Assembly (NCBI GenBank): GCA_963803265.1
Contig: CAWDLZ010000002.1
Coordinates: 368,727-432,726 of the forward strand
Origin: CAIKMD01 sp963803265
GTDB lineage: Bacteria > Pseudomonadota > Alphaproteobacteria > ATCC43930 > CGMCC-115725
Direction of reading: 5' to 3'
DNA: 64,000 nucleotides
Below, piece after piece: positions 27,179 through 35,599 of the stretch (its first letter is position 1; each line of letters starts with the position of its first letter). A program made the position numbers and the translations under genes. The notes beneath the pieces were generated by a model that made no database searches, had not been told where the DNA came from, and worked only from the letters and a program-made list of their open reading frames with translations.

Positions 27179-28360
27179 CTAGATGATTATCTTATCGTGC
27201 TGGAGTGCGTCGATTTCCGAATCGCTCAATCCCGCCTCGGCGAGAATAGCGCGCGAATGCTCGCCTACCCGAGGCGGCTGGAGGCGCAACCCCGGCCGCG
27301 CGCCGTCGAGTTCGATCGGCAGCTTCGGCAGCTTCGTCTTGGTTCCGGTCAGAAGCGTGGTGTCAACGAGGCCGCCCTGATTGAGGTGCGGATCGACGAA
27401 CAAATCCTCGACCGTGCCGATCGGCGCGAAGGGAATGCCGACGCTTTCGCAACGCCTCTCGATCTCCGCGCGGCTGAGCCGTCCTAAAGTCTCGCTGACG
27501 GTCGGAATCAGCCATTCCTGGGCTTTGACGCGGTCGGCATTGCGGCCGAGCCGCTTATCCGCCGCCAGATCGGGCCGCTCGAATATCTCGCAGAATCGCA
27601 GCCATAACGAGTTGCTGGTCGCGGCGATGAAAAGTCCGTGCCCGTCGGCGCTGGTGAATGTCTGATAGATGCCCCAGCCGCCGCGCCGCTCGGGCATCGG
27701 CAGCACTTCCACGCCGTTGAGCGCGCCCCCCGCCATATGCGTGCCCATCAGATAGACCGCGGACTCGAAGAGGGCGCTCCTCACGAGCTGTCCCTTGCCG
27801 GTGCGGTCGCGCTCACGCAGCGCCGCCATGATCGCGACCGCGGCGAAGGTACCGCCCATCATATCGATGACCGAGGCGCCGGCGCGCAGGGGCCCGGTCA
27901 TGTAGGCAAGTCCGGCGTGGAATTGCGCCACTTCGTCGAGGGCGGGGCGACGCTCATAGGGGCCCGAGAGATAGCCCTTCATGGCGCAGTAGATGAGGCC
28001 GGGATTGATCGCCGATAGTGTCTCATAGCCGCAGCCCAGCCGGTCCATCGTCCCGCCGGCGTAATTCTCGAGGACGATATCGGCCTTCGCCGCGAGGCGT
28101 TGCAGCAGATTCTTTCCCGCCGCGGTCTTGAGATCGACGGCGAGGCTGCGCTTATTGCGGTTCAAGTAGCTGAAAAACCCGGTCGCGAATCCGCCCATCC
28201 CGCGAGTCATGTCGCCGTCTGGAACGGGCTCGATCTTGACGACATCGGCGCCAAGATCGGCGAGCACCAATCCGCCGCTCGGCCCCATGACGTTCTGGGT
28301 GAATTCCAGGGCGCGCAGGCCGGCAAGGGGCAAGGCGGACGATGCGGCATTCCCGGGCAT
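27179..28360 (-). CDS. Class III CoA-transferase (CaiB/BaiF family)
   Basis: A 393-residue enzyme that moves CoA between carboxylic acids. Seen: LAGLRALEFTQNVMGPSGG, LADLGADVVKIEPVPDGD, FFSYLNRNKRSLAVDLKT, DIVLENYAGGTMDRLG and a late WLIPTVSETLGRLSRAEIE. These are the standard CaiB/BaiF blocks, with the catalytic Asp expected in the ENYAGGTMD or following region. The ATG at 28360 is used because upstream codons do not resemble the family. It diverges from the LigB-like dioxygenase with about 75 bases between. Likely activates an aromatic or aliphatic acid in the pathway; the acyl donor is unknown. Confidence 0.83.
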   Translation of the reverse strand: MPGNAASSALPLAGLRALEFTQNVMGPSGGLVLADLGADVVKIEPVPDGDMTRGMGGFATGFFSYLNRNKRSLAVDLKTAAGKNLLQRLAAKADIVLENYAGGTMDRLGCGYETLSAINPGLIYCAMKGYLSGPYERRPALDEVAQFHAGLAYMTGPLRAGASVIDMMGGTFAAVAIMAALRERDRTGKGQLVRSALFESAVYLMGTHMAGGALNGVEVLPMPERRGGWGIYQTFTSADGHGLFIAATSNSLWLRFCEIFERPDLAADKRLGRNADRVKAQEWLIPTVSETLGRLSRAEIERRCESVGIPFAPIGTVEDLFVDPHLNQGGLVDTTLLTGTKTKLPKLPIELDGARPGLRLQPPRVGEHSRAILAEAGLSDSEIDALQHDKIII

Positions 28361-28436
28361 GATTTCTCGACCCCTGTTGCGGCGGACGGGGCAGACTTTA
28401 CAATGATCCGGCCCCAAAGGCACAGGAAGGCATCGC

Positions 28437-29423
28437 ATGGCCCGCATCGCCGCCGCTTTCGCCACCTCGCACAGCGTCATGCTGAGCTGCGAGCTGGAGG
28501 ACTGGATTTCGAAATTCCGCGACCGCGACGACCGGCTGCCGTTTTACGACCGGCTCGGAAACCCGCTCACCTACCGTCAAGTGTTGGATGAGGCGCCGCC
28601 CCATGCCGCGTCGCTCGTAACGCCCGAGGCCATCGCCCAGCGCTTTCGCGACACGCAGGCGGCGATGGACCGCATGAAGGACGAGGTCAGGTCGGCGAAG
28701 CTCGATGTGCTGATCATTTGCGGCGACGACCAGTACGAGCTGTTCCACGACGACAACATGCCGTCGATCGGCATTTACTACGGCTCCAGTTTCGTGAACG
28801 CGGCACGGCCCAAAGAGCCGGACGGGGATTGGTATCGGCGCGCACAGCAACGCCGCCTGGAAGAGGGCGGGCCGGTGGCCTATCCGTGCCACGCAACGCT
28901 GGCGCTGCATCTCATTCGCGGGCTCGTCGCTGCGGGCTTCGACATCTCGGGTATGAAATCGATCCCGGCGACAGAGAGCGAAGGCCATGCCTTTTCGTTC
29001 GTGCATTATCGCTACCTTCACGGCACCTCGATGCCGATCGTGCCGATCTTCCTCAACACCTATTTTCCGCCGAACCAGCCCTTGCCCCAGCGCTGCGTCG
29101 CGCTCGGCCGCGCCATCCATGCGTTGGTGGCAAGTTTTCCCGAGGATATCCGCGTCGGCATCATGGCCTCGGGCGGGATGAGCCATTTCCGCGTCGAGGA
29201 GGACCTCGACCGATCGGTCTTCGACGCGATTCGGCGCAAGGACATAGATTTCCTGGCCGTGCTGAAGCCCTATCGGCTGCTGGCGGGCAGCTCCGAGCTT
29301 CGCAACTGGATCGTCGCGGCGGCGGCGGCCACTCATCTCGAGATGAGCTGGTCGGCCTATATTCCCGGCTACCGCACGCTGGCGCTCAGCGGCACCGGCC
29401 TCGGCTTCGCGCGCTGGTCGTGA
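28437..29423 (+). CDS. Class III extradiol ring-cleavage dioxygenase, LigB/catalytic subunit-like
   Basis: A 328-residue non-haem Fe(II) dioxygenase of the LigB superfamily (protocatechuate 4,5-dioxygenase beta, gallate dioxygenase). The early metal-ligand region is FATSHSVMLS, the second is ICGDDQYELFHDDNMPSIGI, and IMASGGMSHF gives the conserved Gly-Gly-x-Ser-His near residue 243. No LigA small subunit is adjacent, and no LigA-like domain is fused. Converges with the LLM gene; the two stops abut at 29423/29424. Ring cleavage of a catechol-type intermediate is likely; substrate unknown. Confidence 0.8.
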   Translation: MARIAAAFATSHSVMLSCELEDWISKFRDRDDRLPFYDRLGNPLTYRQVLDEAPPHAASLVTPEAIAQRFRDTQAAMDRMKDEVRSAKLDVLIICGDDQYELFHDDNMPSIGIYYGSSFVNAARPKEPDGDWYRRAQQRRLEEGGPVAYPCHATLALHLIRGLVAAGFDISGMKSIPATESEGHAFSFVHYRYLHGTSMPIVPIFLNTYFPPNQPLPQRCVALGRAIHALVASFPEDIRVGIMASGGMSHFRVEEDLDRSVFDAIRRKDIDFLAVLKPYRLLAGSSELRNWIVAAAAATHLEMSWSAYIPGYRTLALSGTGLGFARWS

Positions 29424-30451
29424 CTAGACCGTCGAGCCGTTCAAATCCTTCAGCGCTGGAATGACGTCGCGCTGAAACAAAGCAATCGAGGCGAGGGTTC
29501 TCGGCTTCCGTCAGATCGCCGAACGAGAACTGGCCGACCAGGTAGTTGACTCCCGAGATCTCGGCATCGCGGCGCAGCATCCGCGCCACCGTTTCGGGCG
29601 AGCCGGCGACCCCGCGCACGCCGCCAAAGGCGACGTCGAAATCGGCGGTCTTCTCGCCGCGCTCGTGCACCATGTTGTTCTTGCGATAGAGATGATCGTA
29701 GGAATTATGCCATTTTGGATAGGCGCGCCGTGCGAGCGCGAGTGCGGCGTCGTCGGTATCGGCGACCACGATGAAGCGCAGCAGCCCGATCTTGGGGAAA
29801 GGCCTGTCGCCCCAGGCCTCGCGCCACGCGCCGCGGAAGCTGTCGGCATAGGGGCGCATCGCCTCGGCCGTGTCCTGCGTAACGTAATTGGCGCCGAGGC
29901 ACGCCGCGCGTGCCGCGCCATCGACGGAGTGCCCGCCGATCCACAAGGGCGGGTGCGGCTTCTGCAGCGGGCTCAACTCGATCGGCACCTTGCGAAAGCG
30001 ATAGAATTCGCCCTCGTGATCGAGCGTCGAATGCGTCAAGCCCTTCAAGATTACTTCGAGCGCTTCGGCATAGACGCGCGCCGATTGCTTATGGTCGGAA
30101 TTGAACAAGGCCGCTTCGAGCCGCGAGGTGCCGCGCCCGACGCCGAGCTCCAACCGGCCGCCGCTCATCTGGTCGAGCATCGCGATCTCGTCGATGAGGC
30201 GCAAGGGGTTGTAGAGCGGCAGTATCAGCACCAGCGGGCCGAGGCGTAGCCGCGTCGTGCGCTGTGCTACCGCGGACAGGAAGAGACCGGGCGATGGCGC
30301 CATGCCGAGCGGCGTGCCGTGGTGCTCGGCGACGTGATAGGCATAGAAGCCGCCGCGGTCATAGGCTTCGGTGAGTTTGAGACGGGTTCTCGTAGAAGTC
30401 CCGCAGGTTCTGCCCGCTGCGGTCGATATGGTCGAAGACGCCGAATTCCAT
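29424..30451 (-). CDS. LLM-class flavin-dependent oxidoreductase, EHHG subgroup, two frameshifts (near 30386-30389 and 29497-29500)
   Basis: About 341 residues after repair. Starting at ATG 30451 the protein reads MEFGVFDHIDRSGQNLRDFY, then the frame changes in CGAGAACCC and continues RLKLTEAYDRGGFYAYHVAE, HHGTPLGM, LGPLVLILPLYNPLRLIDEI and GRLELGVGRGTS. A second change in an identical CGAGAACCC restores the C-terminus LASIALFQRDVIPALKDLN ending at 29424. The span of 1028 bases fits exactly two added bases. Closest relative in the window is the LLM at 5337. Lies 65 bases downstream of a VOC dioxygenase gene on the same strand. Confidence 0.75.
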
Positions 30452-30486
30452 GGCTGTTGCCGCCCCTCGACCTCATCAACAAGGCG

Positions 30487-30502
30487 AGCCCTATCGAGGG
30501 CT
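30487..30502. terminator. Short hairpin between VOC and LLM genes
   Basis: AGCCCT (30487-30492) and AGGGCT (30497-30502) form a perfect six-base stem with loop ATCG. It lies just after the stop of the minus-strand VOC gene (30517). There is no T-run, so it may attenuate or stabilise the transcript rather than terminate it. Confidence 0.35.
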
Positions 30503-30516
30503 GTCGCTAACGCCGC

Positions 30517-31731
30517 TCAGCCCCAGGGGCCAAGGAATGGCTCGCCGTTGAAGGTGTCGGACAAGGCCTGCACCGTTTCCGGCCAGCTCGCGTCGTCAAC
30601 CTTGCGGCGCAGATGCGCGGGCCTCGGCTTCCCGTCCCACCCGATCTGCTCGATGTAGTAATAGAGCTGAACGAGATGGCCATCCGGATCGACCGCGAAG
30701 GCGGTGTAGTCCATGCCCGGGAACAGCTCGGGCGGAAGATGCAGGATCCGCACGCCGTGCTTCTTCAGAAAGGCGACGGCGTCGCGCAGTTGCTGATAGT
30801 CATAGAGCTTCACGCCGAACGACAGGTTCACCGATTGGTGCAGCAGGTTTAGTTCCTTGCGCAAGGCCAACGGATAGACCGCCAGGCAGTGGTGATCGGT
30901 GTTGCAGCGCAGGAACAGGCAGCGATGGCCGCGCCAAGTGACTTCCTCGGTCAACTCGAAGCCAAGCATCGAGCCATAGAAATCGGCCACTTTCTGCACG
31001 TCTTCGGCCATGAGTCGCACCGGCCCGATGCTGGTGATCTTGAACGGCCGGCCGAGGCGGATGCCGCCGGCCTCATAGTCGAGCGGCATGGTCTCGCTAG
31101 CGCGTACGCCCGAGAGCAGATCGACGCCCGCCGCGACCGCGTCATCCACTTCCTTCCATTCCGGAATTTGCGGCAGATCCGCGACCTTGGTAAAGCGGCG
31201 GTTATGCATCGGCAAGGGCTTGCTGCGGCCGATCCAACCGATTTGCTCCATGCCGTAATAAAGCTCGTTCCGGCTGCCTTCTGGATCGGGCATGTAGGTA
31301 TGCCAGTTGGAGCCCGGCATGTCTCGGCCCGAGCGGTCGATCGTCACGTCGCGGCTCTCTAACCAGCCCGCGGCATCGACGACCTGCTTCAAACTGCCGA
31401 CCTGCCAGGTGATCTGGTTGACGGTGTGATGCGGAGGCAAATGCGCCACGACCTCGAAGTAGCGCCGCGGGAACAGCACGAATGCATGGTGGTCGCCATT
31501 GAAGCGGGTGAAATAGCCGACGGTCTCGAACTGGCCCTTCATTTCGGGCGGAACGCGGCGGGCGAAGTCGAGCGTGTCGGACATCGAGAAGCCCAGCAGA
31601 TCGGTATAGAAATGCAGGGCCTCTTTCATGTGATTGGTGAAATAGCCGAAATGGCCGAGGCGGCTGATTCGGAACGGCCGGTCGAGCATTACGCCGCCAA
31701 CGTCGAACTTCCGGTTTGCCGAGGCTTCCAT
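30517..31731 (-). CDS. VOC-family protein, two-domain extradiol dioxygenase-like
   Basis: A 404-residue protein with two vicinal-oxygen-chelate domains. The first (about residues 20-175) starts ISRLGHFGYFTNHMKEALHF and holds FNGDHHAFVLFP; the second (about 230-390) starts ITSIGPVRLMAEDVQKVADF with CNTDHHCLAVYP and DPDGHLVQLYYYIEQIGWDG. The DHH pair in each module and the final GHLVQLYYY are the metal-ligand positions of 2,3-dihydroxybiphenyl and catechol 2,3-dioxygenases, though the protein is longer than those (about 300). Probable Fe(II) or Mn(II) ring-cleavage enzyme; a non-oxygenase VOC role is also possible. Confidence 0.78.
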   Translation of the reverse strand: MEASANRKFDVGGVMLDRPFRISRLGHFGYFTNHMKEALHFYTDLLGFSMSDTLDFARRVPPEMKGQFETVGYFTRFNGDHHAFVLFPRRYFEVVAHLPPHHTVNQITWQVGSLKQVVDAAGWLESRDVTIDRSGRDMPGSNWHTYMPDPEGSRNELYYGMEQIGWIGRSKPLPMHNRRFTKVADLPQIPEWKEVDDAVAAGVDLLSGVRASETMPLDYEAGGIRLGRPFKITSIGPVRLMAEDVQKVADFYGSMLGFELTEEVTWRGHRCLFLRCNTDHHCLAVYPLALRKELNLLHQSVNLSFGVKLYDYQQLRDAVAFLKKHGVRILHLPPELFPGMDYTAFAVDPDGHLVQLYYYIEQIGWDGKPRPAHLRRKVDDASWPETVQALSDTFNGEPFLGPWG

Positions 31732-31939
31732 CGCATCACCTCTCTATCTCAAAATTAGTCTAGCACTATGGCGCGGCGCCGGAAATTGGCTTTGTTTCGT
31801 AATTTTAATGTTTCGCGGCGTCGCGGGCCGCACGGTTCCCTCTTCCTTAGGCACCTGACCTGCGCATAGGCGCACGTCGCCGTCTCTTCAAGGCGCGACC
31901 TCTCCGCGAGGCGCCGCCGTCAGCCGTTCGATCCGCCGA
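31732..31939. other. Intergenic gap with no gene seen
   Basis: 208 bases between two VOC genes on the same strand. AT-richer at 31745-31812 (AAATTAG, TTTCGTAATTTTAATG), a likely promoter region for the VOC gene starting at 31731. A weak GGCGC/GCGCC hairpin lies near 31891-31914. No small gene or RNA is evident. Confidence 0.3.
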
Positions 31940-32851
31940 TTACCCTCGACCCGGCTGAGGGTATTGCGGCTTGATGATATCGCTCGCCTGGAACTGCCAC
32001 ATGTCGCCGCCGGGGTTATGTTCCCAGACCCGCGTCTTCCAGTTGTCGTCGAGCAGATCCATATCGTGCGAATATTCGGTCTGACCGCCGCATACCGCGT
32101 TGAAGTACCAGAAGACGTTGGAGCCCATGATGTGGCGGCCGGGCGAGGAATAGGCCTTATAACCCTTCTTCAGCATGTTGTGACCGCCGCTGATCACGTC
32201 GTTGACGTCGCTGACGTCGAAGGCGACGTGATTCCAGCCGAGCTTTGGCATCACGGCGAGGAAGAAAAGGTTGTGATGCCAGGTTGAGCCTGGGCAGCGC
32301 ATGAAATCGCCGAGATCGAGGGCGCGGTCGGTGAGACGAAATTTGAGCCGATCGGTATAGAAAGCGGTGGCCTTCTGCACTTCCCCTTTCGGGCAGAAAT
32401 AGACGACATGGCCGAGCCGGACGAGCGTCGGGGGTTTACCCGGTTCCGACACCTCGTTGACGCCCCGGTGCTTGGGCAGACCCGGATCGACGCCCGGCGC
32501 GGCAACGCGGAAACCGATCGGCAGGCCGATGTCGTCGTGGGTATGGAGAGCGCCGGAGCGGTCGCGCTTGATCTCGCGGTCGCGGCTCAACTCGGTAGCG
32601 ATCTGCTCTAGCGCGTCCTTGTGATCGACTCCCCAGATGGTTTCGCGCACGGTCGGCCCGCCTTCGACCGCGTTCGGCAGCATGCTGTCCCCCGACGAGC
32701 GGATCTGCACGCTCTGACCAGTGGGCAGCGCAAATTCGGCGCCCGCCGATCCCTTCTCGCGGCAGGCGAGACCCCATTCCTCGAAATACTTTGTCGCGGC
32801 CGACACATCCTCGACGCCATAGATGATCGATTCGACGCGCGTGATGGGCAT
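31940..32851 (-). CDS. VOC-family protein, catechol 2,3-dioxygenase-like
   Basis: A 303-residue two-module VOC protein. Module 1 starts MPITRVESIIYGVEDVSAATKY; module 2 starts LVRLGHVVYFCPKGEVQKA and contains STWHHNLFFLAVM, WNHVAFDVSDVND and, near the end, YSHDMDLLDD. The ATG at 32851 follows GGGAGGAG. The frame is open upstream into the MFS gene, but that is due to a frameshift there and not to a true fusion. Expected role: metal-dependent extradiol cleavage or a related isomerase. Probably one operon with the MFS transporter 62 bases upstream. Confidence 0.78.
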   Translation of the reverse strand: MPITRVESIIYGVEDVSAATKYFEEWGLACREKGSAGAEFALPTGQSVQIRSSGDSMLPNAVEGGPTVRETIWGVDHKDALEQIATELSRDREIKRDRSGALHTHDDIGLPIGFRVAAPGVDPGLPKHRGVNEVSEPGKPPTLVRLGHVVYFCPKGEVQKATAFYTDRLKFRLTDRALDLGDFMRCPGSTWHHNLFFLAVMPKLGWNHVAFDVSDVNDVISGGHNMLKKGYKAYSSPGRHIMGSNVFWYFNAVCGGQTEYSHDMDLLDDNWKTRVWEHNPGGDMWQFQASDIIKPQYPQPGRG

Positions 32852-32913
32852 GATCTCCTCCCGGCAGAGATTGGCGATGTTCCTAATTATTAGAATAGAA
32901 TAAGTGGCGGCGA

Positions 32914-34338
32914 TTATCGAGTTCGCTTGGGCCCGAGCGCCGTTCCGCAGCCCCAGCATCATCGAGAGGCTCAGCGCCACGACCTGCGCTGCCATCGCGA
33001 TCCCTAGCGCGCGGCCGTAATGGGCTGCGCCCGCGCCGTCGCCCAGGACGATGAAAAACAGCGTACCGATGGTGGCGACGCTGACCGCGGAGCCGATCTG
33101 CAGGGTCGAGTTCATGATCCCGGCGGCAAGCCCGGTATGCTGATGCGGGATGTCGCCAAGGATGGTGTTGATCATCTCGGGCATCGCGATGCCTTGGCCG
33201 AAGCCGCCGGCGACGAGCGCGACGAGCAGCGCGGCCCCATTGGTCTGGGTCGCCGCGCACAAGCCGACGCCGGCATAGCCGGCCACTTCGAGCGCCATGC
33301 CGGCGCCGAAGAGATAGCGCCGCCAGCCTGGCGGTGCGCGCGTCGCCAGCCACGGTCCGATGAAATTGGCAATGCCATAGGGCACCACGGCCATGCCCGC
33401 GAGGAAGGCGCTTTCGTCCAGCCCGGCCTGCAGGTAAAGCGAGAAGAACAAATAAAACGGCGAGGTGAAGAAAAACAGCAACGCCACCAGGAGGCCGCGG
33501 CGAAAGCTTCTTACCTCGAGGAGCGCCATATCGAGGATTGGCATGCCGCCATCTCTTGTGAGGCGACGCTCGTACCAAAAGAACGCGGCCAGCAGCACCG
33601 GCGACGTGACGAGGCCGGCGAGGCACCCACGCCGTCCAATGCTGCTCGCGCCCCATGGTCAGCGATACCACGAAGGCGCCCAGTGCCGTGGACAGCAGGA
33701 CGACGCCGCCCCAATCGAGCTGCGGCTTGCCGCGTCCGCCGCTTTCAGGTACGAGGAATATCCCGCCGGCGATCGCCAGCGCCCCTAGGGGCACATTGAT
33801 GAGAAAGGACGACCGCCAGCCCAGTCCCCAGAGATCGGCCGCCACCAGCATGCCGCCGAGAAATTGCCCGCCCGCGACCGCCATACCGATTCCGGTGCCG
33901 TAGACGTTGAGCGCCCAGGAGACTTCGTCGGCGGCAAAGAGCGCGCGCACCGAGGCGAGAACAGGCGGTGCCATCATCGCCGCGGTGACGCCTTGCAGGA
34001 TTTCGGGCGGCGACCAGCCAGATGCTGGTCGGCGCCACGCCGCAGAGCAGCGAGGCCAGCGTGAAGCCGGCCGTTCCGATCAAGAACATCCGTCGCCGGC
34101 CGAACAGGTCGCCGAGCCGGCCGCCGGTGACGAGAAACACCGCATAGGCCGCGGCATAGCCGGCCACGATGAGGTTGGTTTCCGACGGCGTGGCGTCGAG
34201 GCTCTCGCGGATCGAGGGCAGCGCGATGGTGACGACGAAGGTGTTGAGCGAGGGCATCAGCGCGCCGAGCAACAGCACGTAAAAGGCGACGCGCCTGCGC
34301 GCCGGCGATAGGCCGGCGATCAGGAGGGATTCGGTCAT
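32914..34338 (-). CDS. MFS transporter, DHA2-type multidrug/metabolite exporter, three frameshifts
   Basis: About 473 residues with 12-14 membrane helices after repair. It starts MTESLLIAGLSPARRR then VAFYVLLLGALMPSLNTFVV, TIALPSIRESLDATPSETNL (the DHA2 motif region) and GRLGDLFGRRRMFLIGTAGF (MFS motif A). Frame changes: GAAATC at 33999-34005 (AAR then ILQGVTAAMM), near 33622-33628 (WTAWV then LAGLVTSPVLLAAFFWYERR), and inferred at GGAAC, 32942-32945, after which RTALGPKRTR ends at TAA 32914. The total of 1425 bases is consistent with three insertions. An exporter for pathway compounds, or importer, is likely. ATG 34338 is used; no strong ribosome site is seen. Confidence 0.68.
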
Positions 34339-34467
34339 CGCCGGGGAGGCCAAGGCGGATCACAATTACGGATTGCGGGAACGCGGGGGGGACCGGATCA
34401 TAGCCGGAAGAACGCGCCCGCGCGGCGCGCAAAATGCAGCAGGGAGGGATGCTTATACAATCGAACC

Positions 34468-34532
34468 GTCGTTCCCGCGGAAGCCGGAACCTAGAGAGAG
34501 TCAGCTGGATGCCCGCTTTCCCGGGCATGACC
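34468..34532. repeat. Pair of short inverted repeats (REP-like intergenic element)
   Basis: In the 239-base gap between the MFS start and the quinone reductase stop. ATGCCCG (34509-34515) pairs with CGGGCAT (34522-34528) around CTTTCC, and GTTCC (34471-34475) pairs with GGAAC (34486-34490). The two imperfect palindromes flanking CTAGAGAGAGTCAGCTGGAT look like the CGTTCCCGCGGAAG…CTGGAT…CCCGCTTTCCCGGGCATGAC units dispersed in many alphaproteobacterial genomes. Nothing else is seen in this gap. Confidence 0.45.
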
Positions 34533-34577
34533 AGACGAGAAATAAGACGCGTCGATGCGAATTGATCGAGTGGCGTC

Positions 34578-35579
34578 CTAAAGCGTCAGCAGAATCTTGC
34601 CGATATGGACGCCGGATTCCATGTACGCGTGCGCCTTCGCCGCCTCGGCGAGCGGGAAGGTGCGGTCGATCACCGGCTTCATTCGTCGGTCCTCGATCAG
34701 CGGCCATACCGCCTTGCGGACCGCGGCGACAAGCCGCGCCTTCTCATGGATCGGCCTCGGCCGAAGCCTCGAGCCGGTTAGGAACGCGTTCTTTTCCTGG
34801 ATCACGCCAAGATCGATCTCGACCTTCGCCCCTCGCTTGGTCGCGATGGTGGCGATCCGGCATCCCGGCGCGGCGATGCTCAGGTCGCGCATGATATAGT
34901 CGCCGCCGACGAGCTCGAGGACCACGTCGATCCCGGCGCCGCCCAGTTCCTTTGCGAGCACCTCGGCGAAATCCTCTCGCTTGTAGTCGATCGCGAGCGT
35001 GGCGCCCAATTTCTCGCAAACCTGACATTTCTCGGGCGATCCCGCCGTGGCATAAACCCGCGATCCAAAGCCGCAGGCAAGCTGGATCGCGGTCGTGCCG
35101 ATGCCGCTCGCGCCGCCATGAACGAGCAGCCGGTCGCCGAGCTTCAAGCCGGCAAGCTCGAACACGTTGAGCCAAACGGTGATGACGCATTCCGGGAGGC
35201 CGGCGGCCTCGATCACGCTGATGCCCTTGGGCACGGGAAGACACTGGACCGCGGGGACCGCGACATATTGAGCATAGCCGCCGCCGACCAGGAGCGCGCA
35301 AACTTGGTCGCCCGTCTTCCACCCGGTCACGCCCTCGCCGATCGCGGCGATCTCGCCCGAGGCTTCGAGGCCGAGGATGTCGGTCGCGCTTGGCGGCATG
35401 CGATAGCGGCCCTGGCGCTGGATGAGGTCGGCGCCGTTGAGGCCCGCCGCCGCGATCTTAATGAGAACCTCGCCATGGCGCGGCGCGGGCACCGGGCGCT
35501 CGAGGACACGCAGCCCGGCGCCTTCGGGGTCGGCCACGATAGCTTGCATGGCAGCGCGAGGGGCCGCGTCATTCGCCAT
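34578..35579 (-). CDS. NAD(P)H-quinone oxidoreductase, zinc-free MDR (QOR/PIG3-like)
   Basis: A 333-residue medium-chain reductase. Blocks: MQAIVADPEGAGLRVLERPV, AAGLNGADLIQRQGRY, LGLEASGEIAAIGEGVTGWK, PECVITVWLNVFELAGLKLG and the nucleotide motif LLVHGGASGIGTTAIQLA. No zinc-ligand cysteines are present, as in quinone reductases of the PIG3 group. Starts at ATG 35579 (MANDAAPRAAMQAIV); the inner ATG at 35549 is an alternative. Downstream of the TPP enzyme by 21 bases, so cotranscribed. NADPH-dependent reduction of a quinone or enone is likely. Confidence 0.83.
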   Translation of the reverse strand: MANDAAPRAAMQAIVADPEGAGLRVLERPVPAPRHGEVLIKIAAAGLNGADLIQRQGRYRMPPSATDILGLEASGEIAAIGEGVTGWKTGDQVCALLVGGGYAQYVAVPAVQCLPVPKGISVIEAAGLPECVITVWLNVFELAGLKLGDRLLVHGGASGIGTTAIQLACGFGSRVYATAGSPEKCQVCEKLGATLAIDYKREDFAEVLAKELGGAGIDVVLELVGGDYIMRDLSIAAPGCRIATIATKRGAKVEIDLGVIQEKNAFLTGSRLRPRPIHEKARLVAAVRKAVWPLIEDRRMKPVIDRTFPLAEAAKAHAYMESGVHIGKILLTL

Positions 35580-35599
35580 GGCGCGGCCCGTTAGGCCTT

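Noticed and set aside
31940..33598. Apparent MFS-VOC fusion protein in one open frame
   Set aside because: A base addition near 32943 explains the read-through; the repaired MFS ends at 32914, and the VOC ATG at 32851 has its own strong ribosome site.
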